DNA from: CAYWQB01 sp964460785
GTDB taxonomy: Bacteria > Chlamydiota > Chlamydiia > Chlamydiales > CAYWQB01
Reading direction: 5' to 3'
Assembly (NCBI GenBank): GCA_964460785.1
Contig: CAYWQB010000002.1
Location: 62,001-126,000 of the forward strand
DNA length: 64,000 nt
The notes below the pieces were generated by a model. It saw only the letters and a program-made list of their open reading frames with translations, was not told the DNA's origin and searched no databases. This document shows positions 1 through 7,494 of this stretch, piece by piece. A program made the translations under genes and the position numbers. Numbering within the stretch: the first letter of the stretch is position 1; each line of letters starts with the position of its first letter.

Positions 1-397
1 AACCAGGGATCACAGGGCACCCTGCACGCTTCGCTGTTGCTTTCGCCTCTGCTTTATTCCCCAATAGAGTGATTGCATCAGAGGTTGGACCAATAAATGT
101 AATGCCACAAGTTTCACAAATTGAAGCAAATTCAGCATTTTCACTCAGATAGCCATATCCTGGGTGGATAGCATCTGCGCCTGTGATCTCACAGGCAGAT
201 AGAATATTTGGAACTTTTAGATAGGATTTATTGGAAGGTCCCTCTCCGACACAAACAGCTTCATCTGCATGCAGTACATGCAGGGCCTCTTTATCTGCCT
301 CTGAAAAGATTGCGACAGTCTCTAGATCCAAATCGTGACATGCACGGATAATCCGTACAGCGATTTCTCCTCGATTGGCAATAAGAACTTTTTGCAT
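1..397 (-). CDS. accC: Biotin carboxylase subunit of acetyl-CoA carboxylase, N-terminal part
   Basis: This is the first 132 codons of a minus-strand gene whose 3' end lies outside the window. The translation begins MQKVLIANRGEIAVRI and continues with the biotin-carboxylase N-terminal (pre-ATP-grasp) domain, including HPGYGYLSENAEFA, the usual signature around residues 75-90. AccC uses ATP to carboxylate the biotin on BCCP, the first half of malonyl-CoA synthesis for fatty acids. The ATG lies 4 nt after the accB stop, so the two are translationally linked. The gene looks intact as far as it goes; it is cut by the window edge and not by mutation. Confidence 0.97.
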   Translation of the reverse strand, partial: MQKVLIANRGEIAVRIIRACHDLDLETVAIFSEADKEALHVLHADEAVCVGEGPSNKSYLKVPNILSACEITGADAIHPGYGYLSENAEFASICETCGITFIGPTSDAITLLGNKAEAKATAKRAGCPVIPG

Positions 398-401
398 CGG
401 C

Positions 402-899
402 CTACTCAACACGCAAGATTTTTGTTCCAAACTCCATAGCCTGGCCATCTTCTAACAAGACCTCTTTCACAGTCCCGCTCACGCCAGCTTTGACTTCATT
501 CATCACTTTCATAGCTTCCACAATACAAACAACCGTTTCTTCTGTGACACGGTCTCCCACTTTTATGAATGGATCGGCATCAGGGCTTGGAGAACTATAA
601 AATGTTCCAACCATAGGAGAGGTAACAAAACTTCCCTCTACAGGTGGAGCTGCAACTTCTGCAGCAGGTGCAGGAGCTGCGACATCTCCACTAGCTGGTG
701 CAGCAGGCGCATGCATCACTGGTGCAGACATATGAGGAGGAATAGGATGTGAATGAACAAAAACGGAGGGTTGCTCTCCAGCTTTTTGCTGAGATTCTCT
801 CTCTAGCTGAATTTCAAAATCCCCTTGCTTAAGGCGAAGTTTACGCATCCTTGCTCGCCCCATAGCTCCCATTAACTCTTTGATTTGCTTCAGGTCCAC
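402..899 (-). CDS. accB: Biotin carboxyl carrier protein of acetyl-CoA carboxylase (BCCP)
   Basis: The 165-residue product has the classic BCCP layout: a short N-terminal helix region, an Ala/Pro-rich linker at about residues 50-85, and a biotinyl domain at about 88-165. The biotinylation motif VEAMKVMNEV is intact, with the target lysine between the two methionines. It carries the carboxyl group from AccC to the carboxyltransferase. The start is GTG at 899 (VDLKQIKELM), chosen because a GGGAG ribosome site sits about 7 nt upstream and the protein has the normal family length. It lies between efp and accC, the order I recall from Chlamydia trachomatis. Confidence 0.97.
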   Translation of the reverse strand: MDLKQIKELMGAMGRARMRKLRLKQGDFEIQLERESQQKAGEQPSVFVHSHPIPPHMSAPVMHAPAAPASGDVAAPAPAAEVAAPPVEGSFVTSPMVGTFYSSPSPDADPFIKVGDRVTEETVVCIVEAMKVMNEVKAGVSGTVKEVLLEDGQAMEFGTKILRVE

Positions 900-914
900 A
901 ATCTACTCCCTGTA

Positions 915-1475
915 CTAGACTCGTTGGATAAATTCTTGCTGTCTTGGATCAACTTTTAAAATATCTCCAGGCTCGACAAATGGAGGAACCTCTACTTTTG
1001 CTCCCGTTTCTAAGATTGCTAGACGAACCGTACTAGAAACTGACTGATCGACATTTTCAATTTCTTCAATTGAAGAAACCATAAGCTCCAAAAACTGAGG
1101 TAGCTCAATAGTGAAAATCATCTCTCCATAAAAGGAGGCTTTGAGTTCAATCCCCCCTTTAAGGTAGTTGACCTTATCCTCAATAACCTCTTTGGGAACA
1201 AGAATCTGCTCTAAGTTATTGATATCTAGGAAAAGAAAGTCCTCTCCTTCCATATAGAGAAACTCTAAAAGCTTCTCCTCTGGTGAGACCTCTTTAACAC
1301 TCTGTGTTGGCTTAAAGTTTTTTTCAGATGTCTTTCCAGAAACAAGGTCTTTAATCTTTGTCTTAATGAATGGTGTGCCTTTTGTAGCTGTCACCTTCAT
1401 GCAAGACTCGACTTGATAAAGTTTGTCTCCAATAGAAACAATCATTCCTGGAATGATCTGACTACTTTGAACCAT
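915..1475 (-). CDS. efp: Translation elongation factor P
   Basis: EF-P rescues ribosomes stalled at polyproline by binding next to the P-site tRNA. The 186-residue product has the three beta-barrel domains of the family: an N-terminal KOW-like domain (about 1-65), a central OB domain (about 66-125) and a C-terminal OB domain ending in DILKVDPRQQEFIQRV. The domain-I loop reads ATKGTP where many bacteria have PGKGQ, so the lysine normally modified at the tip is kept but the flanking residues differ. I placed the start at the internal ATG (1475) and not the upstream TTG (1484), which would add only three residues. Chlamydiae commonly have two efp genes; this position next to accB corresponds to the first. 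Confidence 0.93.
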   Translation of the reverse strand: MVQSSQIIPGMIVSIGDKLYQVESCMKVTATKGTPFIKTKIKDLVSGKTSEKNFKPTQSVKEVSPEEKLLEFLYMEGEDFLFLDINNLEQILVPKEVIEDKVNYLKGGIELKASFYGEMIFTIELPQFLELMVSSIEEIENVDQSVSSTVRLAILETGAKVEVPPFVEPGDILKVDPRQQEFIQRV

Positions 1476-1545
1476 GAGTCCCAACCTATTAGGATTAAAA
1501 AAGTAAGTAAATAGGGTATCTAATCAGAGAAATCTTGTCCACTGC

Positions 1546-2241
1546 TTACGCTAACTGGTGGAGCTCACTTACTGCGGCAGCCATATCTTTTTGGCCATAT
1601 AAAGAGGTTCCTGCAACCAAAACATTTGCTCCTGCCTCTACACATTGCGCCCCAGTTTTTGCATCAATTCCTCCATCTACCTCGATGTACAAAGGTGGCT
1701 TTGTAGGATCTTTTGAGACCTCACCCCCTTCTCGAATATCAAGGCGATCACAAGTTTCCCTGACAAAGCGAATTTTATCTAACATCTCAGGCATAAAGGA
1801 CTGCCCTCCAAACCCAGGCTCCACAGTCATAATCAAGACAAGATCTACTTGATCAAGATACTTGGTGATAAAAGAGGGAGAAGTATCAGGCTTAAATGCC
1901 AAGCCCGCTCGAATGTTACATTTGCGGATATAGCTCAAAGTATCCGAAATATCTTCTGTTGCTTCGAAGTGAAAGGTCAACATGTCTGCGCCAGCCTCAA
2001 CAAATCGCTCAATATACATCATTGGATTATACATCATCAGGTGCACATCCAAAAAAAGATTTGTCGAGCGTTTGGCAGCTGCAACGGCTTGTGGCCCAAA
2101 ACTGATATTTGGCACAAAGTGTCCATCCATCACATCAAGGTGAAGCCAGTCAGCTCCTGCATCTTCTGCCTTTTTTGCTTCATCTCCCCAGCGAGCAAAG
2201 TCTGCGGCTAAAATAGAAGGTGCGACTTTGATGTTTGACAT
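1546..2241 (-). CDS. rpe: Ribulose-phosphate 3-epimerase
   Basis: The 231-residue TIM-barrel protein interconverts ribulose 5-phosphate and xylulose 5-phosphate in the pentose phosphate pathway. Signatures visible are APSILAADFARWGDE at the N-terminus, LHLDVMDGHFVPNISFG (metal-binding His/Asp), MTVEPGFGGQSFM and EVDGGID for phosphate and metal binding. A short insertion around residues 170-180 (GGEVSKDPTKPP) is the only departure from the usual length. The ATG is preceded by an AGGAA ribosome site. It is the promoter-proximal gene of rpe-efp-accB-accC. Confidence 0.96.
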   Translation of the reverse strand: MSNIKVAPSILAADFARWGDEAKKAEDAGADWLHLDVMDGHFVPNISFGPQAVAAAKRSTNLFLDVHLMMYNPMMYIERFVEAGADMLTFHFEATEDISDTLSYIRKCNIRAGLAFKPDTSPSFITKYLDQVDLVLIMTVEPGFGGQSFMPEMLDKIRFVRETCDRLDIREGGEVSKDPTKPPLYIEVDGGIDAKTGAQCVEAGANVLVAGTSLYGQKDMAAAVSELHQLA

Positions 2242-2280
2242 ATCAATTCCTCATATATACAGAAAGATTTAAACCTCTAA

Positions 2281-2308
2281 TTCTTACTCGCTCTTTTATT
2301 TAACTCAA
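2281..2308 (-). promoter_or_regulatory. Candidate sigma70-type promoter for rpe-efp-accB-accC
   Basis: Read on the minus strand, TTGAGT at 2308-2303 is separated by 16 nt from TAAGAA at 2286-2281, about 40 nt upstream of the rpe ATG. Both hexamers match consensus only partly. Position and spacing are reasonable, but the call rests on sequence alone. Confidence 0.35.
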
Positions 2309-2383
2309 GTAGGCTTTTTCATTCTGACTAAAGACTTTGTTCCTTATTCCGACATAAATACTGAATGATAATCGGAGCCAAAT

Positions 2384-4201
2384 ATGAGTATTCAAGGTCC
2401 TCATGACCCTATAGCCTCCCAATCCCCAGAACCCTTTGAAAAAAAGACTTTTACCGACTCAGACTTAGGGCTTGAAGCAAGGACATGGTCCCTTTTTGGA
2501 AGAGCTCATGGGTATACAGTAAAAGACTCCTCTAAAGTCTACTCCCTATCAAAAGAACAGCTACAATCTCTTCTTAGACAAGCTAAACTTGACCACCTCC
2601 AGTTACCCATCGTTGTTGCCAACTTATCTGATCAAAATTCACAAGAAATATCAAAGGAGCTTTTGGCAAAACTCAAAAACCCCGATAGAGAGTGGATGAG
2701 AAAAGTCGCCACAGAGCAAGTGCTATTATATGCCACAGCTCTAAGCAAAAAAAGAGAAACGATCCTCTCTAAACAGCTCCCTGCAAAACTGGAAAGCTCT
2801 CTAATAAAAGAGCTCAGCAGTGCTCATAGAGAATTCAGTGAGATCTCTAAGAAAATTTATCTATCTGATGATACTGAAAGTATATCCAGACTTTGTCAAG
2901 AAGCACATGCTCTTATTTCTAAGCACACGAGACCATCCGACACCCTACATGCACATATAGACAGCATCAACAAAAATATTCGCCAAGTTATTAAGGAAGA
3001 AAACTCTCCTGAAAAATCTACAAAGTCAGCAAATCTTTACTGTGATTTGCAGGTACTCATACATGCTCTTGATCAGGTAAAAGACCCTTCTTTTTTATCT
3101 GATGACTCGATTATGGAAGCTAAAGAGCGCATCCAAAGCTATGCTCAAACCTTACTGAGAGTTGCAGAAAGTGATAGAAAGCTACACCTTCCCCTATCGA
3201 TGATGAAAGGGTCTGAGCTTCTTCCCAGCAAATTTTCGTCAGCAGTCAAAGAGTTTCCCTCTGAAGTTAGAGAAAACTTACAAGCAATTTTTTTATCTAT
3301 GAAAGAACCTCATGCCATCATCAATACTTTTTTCAGGCAAGGACTTGCTGAAAATAGATTCAATGGCAACCAACTGAACCTTTATGATTTAAAAAGCCCT
3401 CTATCACAAGATCTATTACTGCAAGCAAAAGCTGCAATAGCCGCTTCTCAGACAGGCATTACAGCAGACAAAATTCTACAGTACATGCTGCAACGGTCAA
3501 CTGATAGTGAATCAGGCAGGCTTAGCCCTGAAGAGGAGGAAAAACTCAACCCTATTTTAGATAGACTTGACCTGACATCTGCAACGGAAAGAGACAGGCT
3601 AAAAAGCTCCATTGAAAGCTTGCCCCCACAAACAGATAGACAATGGACCTCCGAAGAGGCCGACCAAATAATCAAACATTTTTTAGATGGCACCTCTTTA
3701 CCTGAAGAGATCTCCCTATCAGAAGAGCAAAAAGCATTGATTAAAGAAACAATCAACGCATTCCATTTACAGGTATTAGGACGCCACCAAGAGGCAGGAC
3801 CATTCACAACAGCTTTGATTGCAGAAGAGATGGCATTTTTCATCAAAGAAAAAAAAGGCTGTTCTTTAGAAGAGTCTCGCCAAATAGCTAGACAAGAGCT
3901 CATGCCTCTTATGTGCAAAGAGTTTAGCCCTGTAGCACAGGTAGCCTTTTGCTGGGCTTCAGACTATAAAGGTTCTATTGGCTGGAGCGCCCAGCTGAAT
4001 GGGTTCAATATTAGTGTAGATGGAGACTCTATCCAGATCAGTGGAGAAACGGAACCCGGCGGAGCTGCAAATATCTTTCCCCCAAGTGGAAATCCAGAGT
4101 CCCTTCAAAGAGTCGGAATCCAAGCAGACTTCTCTCTCAAACGCACAGAAAGAGAAGGGAACACATTTTATGAAGGCTCTATAAAAACAAAATTTTCTTA
4201 A
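2384..4201 (+). CDS. Conserved-looking hypothetical protein, helical with beta-rich C-terminus
   Basis: I do not recognise this 605-residue protein. It starts MSIQGPHDPIASQSPEPFEK, a polar Ser/Pro/Gln-rich N-terminus without a Sec signal or membrane segment. Residues from about 40 to 500 look mostly helical and charged, with heptad-like stretches. The last 90 residues (from FCWASDYKGSIGWSAQ) switch to short beta strands with Gly/Asn turns, ending YEGSIKTKFS. The start fits a GGAG element 7-10 nt upstream. It stands alone between rpe (divergent) and the convergent 4204 gene. A secreted effector is possible because of the N-terminal composition, but nothing in the sequence proves it. Confidence 0.8.
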   Translation: MSIQGPHDPIASQSPEPFEKKTFTDSDLGLEARTWSLFGRAHGYTVKDSSKVYSLSKEQLQSLLRQAKLDHLQLPIVVANLSDQNSQEISKELLAKLKNPDREWMRKVATEQVLLYATALSKKRETILSKQLPAKLESSLIKELSSAHREFSEISKKIYLSDDTESISRLCQEAHALISKHTRPSDTLHAHIDSINKNIRQVIKEENSPEKSTKSANLYCDLQVLIHALDQVKDPSFLSDDSIMEAKERIQSYAQTLLRVAESDRKLHLPLSMMKGSELLPSKFSSAVKEFPSEVRENLQAIFLSMKEPHAIINTFFRQGLAENRFNGNQLNLYDLKSPLSQDLLLQAKAAIAASQTGITADKILQYMLQRSTDSESGRLSPEEEEKLNPILDRLDLTSATERDRLKSSIESLPPQTDRQWTSEEADQIIKHFLDGTSLPEEISLSEEQKALIKETINAFHLQVLGRHQEAGPFTTALIAEEMAFFIKEKKGCSLEESRQIARQELMPLMCKEFSPVAQVAFCWASDYKGSIGWSAQLNGFNISVDGDSIQISGETEPGGAANIFPPSGNPESLQRVGIQADFSLKRTEREGNTFYEGSIKTKFS

Positions 4202-4203
4202 AG

Positions 4204-6147
4204 TTACCCCTTTAACTTAGGAAAAGCTGCCATAAGCGCCTCTACGCTATCAGATGGGCATACCCCCCCATCTAAACAAATTCCCTGCTGCTCTAGAGAA
4301 ACAGTCATTGTCAGAATCTGTTCGTCTTCTTGGGCTAAAAACTGCTTTAGATCCTGACGGAACGCCACATTCGCGCTTGCAACTATAAAGTAAAGCTGTT
4401 CATCCAAGCAGAATGTACAGCTTGATTCTTTTTTCCCCTGTAAAACATCTCCTAATACCTGTTTTGCCTGCTGGAAGAAAGAAACCAAGGACTCTTTTTC
4501 GAAAAGCCCCCTCATTAAATCTGGCGTGATAGAATAAAAAAAGCTCTCCATAAATGCTTCATCTTGAGGAGAAAGCTTAGCTAATCGCTTTGCCTGCTTC
4601 AGTAGCTGCTCCTGCTTTGCCATCATCCCTCCATTATAATCTCGGAAAGGGCCTATCACTCGCTCCACTTCTGCAGAAACAGCCTGTCTTGCTCGACCAA
4701 TGTCTACAGCACGATTCTTTCGAAGGAAGGGATCTTTTCGGATCTTTAAACGAAAGATTGTCGCTTCTTTTGGCAAACTGCGGTCAATATGACCTACAAC
4801 CTTCTCCCGGTCCAAGGTAAAGTCTAAAGGGGTCTCCGCCTGATAAAACAAGTCTTTCACAGGCTGCAAACCAGGCTTGCGCACGCGAAGGATAATCACA
4901 TTAAAGGACAGCTGCGATGCTGTCTGATCTTCAAATGAAATCATTACCTGTGGCAAATCTTCTGGCCTAGAGAGCTCTCTCTTTAAAACCAGCAGATTTT
5001 TTAACACCTCTTCTTCATTTCTAGGCATAAATACAGCATGCACCAACTGCTCAATACGACTATGCAGCTCTCCCTGTATTTGGTCTCTCAAAGCGGAGAT
5101 TTGGGAAGGCGTAAATGAGCCTCCGGCTGCAGGCTCTACTTCCATATAAAGAGCACATGTGGATCCCACTCGACTTTGGTAGGCAAAAAATGAGCCTTCT
5201 ACATCCTTGGCTTGAGGAATAATACTTTGAATAGCTCCTAAAAGGTGCTCTTCTTCAAAGACCTCATTTTCTTCTAGGAAGTTTAGTAGCACTAAACAAC
5301 CAAGAACGCGCCTAGAACTAGCTCCATCAACTAATGTCCGCAATAGTTTAACATGTATATGGCGCTCTTTAGGCCTTAAGCGCAAAGCTCTCTTGATTGA
5401 CTGCTGAAAGACATAAAGGGAAATCACAATGCGACTCATGTGCCGATAGTCTCGATGCTGCTTAAAGTCATCACTAGTCACAACAAGGAAGCGTTGAAGC
5501 TCTAAAAAGATATCTTCCTGCAGCTCTTTTCGCCTTTGCATAAGAGAGTAAATATGTTCTCTTACTAACGTTGTTTTTTCATCTCCTGATAGCCCCTTCG
5601 CTTCTAGGATGCGGCTTGCTTTGTAATGAGAGTCCGCCCCCATTTGTATTTCTGCTTCTAACACCCACAAATTTCGCTTTACTGTTTGTAAGTCTTCTGC
5701 TGTTTCTATTCGGAAAATGATCTCAACAAGTGTGTACTGTTCCCCATCAATTTCATCAAAAGCAAAGTCTGCAGCAAAAAGAAGAGGAATAGGAGCTCGA
5801 CGCTCAGGGATCAACCAGCGGCTGACCATGTCGTAGAAAAAGCGAAAGGCATCACTTCTTAAGCGACAAATCAAAAAAAAAGAAACTTCTCCAGGAGCCT
5901 TTTTTGGCAAATCTGTCCAAGTCAACAGAGGAAGGGCTTGACGAAAGAGCTGAAACTGCTCTTCTTTTGTCCGGGTGCCATCAAATATATAAGCTGGGAC
6001 AGCTCTTCGCACTCCCTCCTCTACCCAAGCTTGATAATGAGCAACCGAGCGCCCATCTCTTTCCTTGCCACTCGATAAAAATGATGGCTTGATATGAGGA
6101 AAATCAGTCAATGAATCACCCGGTTTTTTGACATGAAGGCTGCTCAT
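4204..6147 (-). CDS. Hypothetical protein overlapping the end of lysC
   Basis: I do not recognise this 647-residue protein. It appears soluble: no signal peptide and no hydrophobic segment long enough to span a membrane. The composition is balanced Leu/Glu/Arg with alternating helical regions (for example around RRKELQEDIFLELQRFL) and mixed alpha/beta segments. I chose the ATG at 6147 (MSSLHVKKPG); the open frame runs further upstream to 6276, but only inside lysC. With this start the gene overlaps lysC by 32 nt in the same direction, so the two are probably cotranscribed and translationally coupled. It converges on the 2384 gene with only 2 nt between stop codons. Function unknown. Confidence 0.8.
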   Translation of the reverse strand: MSSLHVKKPGDSLTDFPHIKPSFLSSGKERDGRSVAHYQAWVEEGVRRAVPAYIFDGTRTKEEQFQLFRQALPLLTWTDLPKKAPGEVSFFLICRLRSDAFRFFYDMVSRWLIPERRAPIPLLFAADFAFDEIDGEQYTLVEIIFRIETAEDLQTVKRNLWVLEAEIQMGADSHYKASRILEAKGLSGDEKTTLVREHIYSLMQRRKELQEDIFLELQRFLVVTSDDFKQHRDYRHMSRIVISLYVFQQSIKRALRLRPKERHIHVKLLRTLVDGASSRRVLGCLVLLNFLEENEVFEEEHLLGAIQSIIPQAKDVEGSFFAYQSRVGSTCALYMEVEPAAGGSFTPSQISALRDQIQGELHSRIEQLVHAVFMPRNEEEVLKNLLVLKRELSRPEDLPQVMISFEDQTASQLSFNVIILRVRKPGLQPVKDLFYQAETPLDFTLDREKVVGHIDRSLPKEATIFRLKIRKDPFLRKNRAVDIGRARQAVSAEVERVIGPFRDYNGGMMAKQEQLLKQAKRLAKLSPQDEAFMESFFYSITPDLMRGLFEKESLVSFFQQAKQVLGDVLQGKKESSCTFCLDEQLYFIVASANVAFRQDLKQFLAQEDEQILTMTVSLEQQGICLDGGVCPSDSVEALMAAFPKLKG

Positions 6148-6940
6148 ACGCGATAGGCTGTTTTCTACCAATACCTTTTTTATAAGAAATCCAGGTCCCC
6201 TCAAATCCCTTCTCATCAAAAAATGTTTGAAACGATCGGACACAGAGAGGCACGCTCTGCTTTGCAGCAAGCTCAAGGGCTCGCGGATGAATGACAGCTT
6301 TCCCTTCCTTAGAAATCACATCTAAAGCTTCTTCGTAAGTCAATGACTCAAACGGAGCGCTTTTTAGCCCTGTCTGCTTCGGATCTCTTGCATGCACCCC
6401 TGCAACATCTTTATAAAACTCGACTCCCTTTGCTCCAAGAGCAGCCGCAAGCGCCACAGCAGTCGTATCTGATCCTCCTCGCCCTAGGGTTGTTACCTCT
6501 TTTTCTCGACTCACACCTTGAAATCCAGCAACAATAACGATGTCATTTCTCTCTAAATAAGGAAGCAGTCGATAAGCTCTTACCTCTAAAATTTTTGCAT
6601 TATGGTGATCAGAGGTTGTAATGATACCACTCTGGCTTCCCGTAAAAGAAGCCGCAGGCTTACCAAGCTTCGCAAGAGCCATGGCAAGTAGAGACATACT
6701 GACTCTTTCACCTGCACTGACCAGCATATCAAGCTCTCGAGGAGGAGGGATTTCACTGACCTTCCTTGCTAGGTCTATCAGCTGATCCGTGACACCTGCC
6801 ATTGCAGAGACCACTGTTACCACTCGGAAACCACTCTTCCTTCTTGAGGAAATGATTTTTGCAACATGGGCAAAGCTTTCAGCAGATGCTAAAGATGCCC
6901 CTCCAAACTTGAGAACTAAAACTGGAGACACGCTTGTCAT
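6116..6940 (-). CDS. lysC: Aspartokinase, catalytic domain only
   Basis: LysC phosphorylates aspartate at the head of the lysine/diaminopimelate pathway. The amino-acid kinase fold is clear: VLVLKFGGASLASAESF at the N-terminus, then FTGSQSGIIT, TLGRGGSDTTAVALAAALGA for substrate binding, and SKEGKAVIHPRALELA. The protein stops at about residue 274, right after the catalytic domain (GFEGTWISYKKG), where the family normally continues for 120-170 residues with two ACT domains that bind lysine or threonine. The following DNA is occupied by the next gene and shows no ACT-like reading frame. The start is the ATG at 6940; an upstream TTG would add eight residues. It lies 33 kb from the dapB-dapA-asd-dapL cluster. 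Confidence 0.9.
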   Translation of the reverse strand: MTSVSPVLVLKFGGASLASAESFAHVAKIISSRRKSGFRVVTVVSAMAGVTDQLIDLARKVSEIPPPRELDMLVSAGERVSMSLLAMALAKLGKPAASFTGSQSGIITTSDHHNAKILEVRAYRLLPYLERNDIVIVAGFQGVSREKEVTTLGRGGSDTTAVALAAALGAKGVEFYKDVAGVHARDPKQTGLKSAPFESLTYEEALDVISKEGKAVIHPRALELAAKQSVPLCVRSFQTFFDEKGFEGTWISYKKGIGRKQPIAYEQPSCQKTG

Positions 6941-7010
6941 TCCCTTTGCAAATTTCCCACGCAACAGCTTAGAATATTCACTCTTTAAATGTCAGTCTAA
7001 CACTTATTGC

Positions 7011-7382
7011 ATGTTTGAATTACAAAAAACCTTTCGCTTTGAAGCCAGCCATGTTCTCACACATCACGATGGCAAATGCTCCCGCCTCCATGGTCACTCC
7101 TACGAAATGACTTTGATCTTTCGTGGCCAAGAGCTCCAAAAGGAAGGTCCTCAAAAGCATATGCTCATAGATTTTAATGACATCTCAAAAGCTGTCCACC
7201 CTCTGATCAAAAGCCACCTTGACCACCACTTTTTAAACGAAACACTCCAAACTGACTCTCCAACAGCCGAGTTCATTGCTGTTTGGATTTATAACCAACT
7301 GCAGTCCAAATTCACCTCTTTATACGCTGTTTGTATCAAGGAAACATCTAGCTCCTCTGTAACCTACTGCCCCTCTCTCTAA
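7011..7382 (+). CDS. queD: 6-pyruvoyl-tetrahydropterin synthase / 6-carboxytetrahydropterin synthase (QueD-like)
   Basis: The 123-residue T-fold protein begins MFELQKTFRFEASHVLTHHD. The zinc ligands are visible as the His in FEASHVL and the two in RLHGHSYEM; a catalytic-type Cys lies in DGKCSRLHG, and the substrate-binding Glu in VCIKETSSSS. QueD makes 6-carboxytetrahydropterin for queuosine, while PTPS-type members make pterins; sequence alone does not separate them here. The open frame extends upstream, but that extension is the antisense of lysC, so the ATG at 7011 is the sensible start. It is divergent from lysC with a 70-nt intergenic gap. Confidence 0.9.
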   Translation: MFELQKTFRFEASHVLTHHDGKCSRLHGHSYEMTLIFRGQELQKEGPQKHMLIDFNDISKAVHPLIKSHLDHHFLNETLQTDSPTAEFIAVWIYNQLQSKFTSLYAVCIKETSSSSVTYCPSL

Positions 7383-7494
7383 AAAAGCTCTAGATAGAAA
7401 AACTTCAAACAACGTAAGATGTGTCCCCTTTGTAGGAAATTATTAACATCATTTAACCCTAGAAACATTCAGATTCTTCGGAGAACACTAAGTA

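Noticed and set aside
1..397. Truncated accC pseudogene
   Set aside because: The reading frame is open to the window edge, so truncation is due to the window.
1535..2211. Open frames on the plus strand opposite rpe
   Set aside because: They lie wholly antisense to a clear rpe gene, lack ribosome sites and show no gene-like composition.
6116..6276. Possible frameshift joining lysC to the following open frame as lost ACT domains
   Set aside because: The downstream 647-residue frame has no ACT-like sequence and is long and gene-like in itself; the catalytic domain ends cleanly. A natural truncation is the simpler reading.
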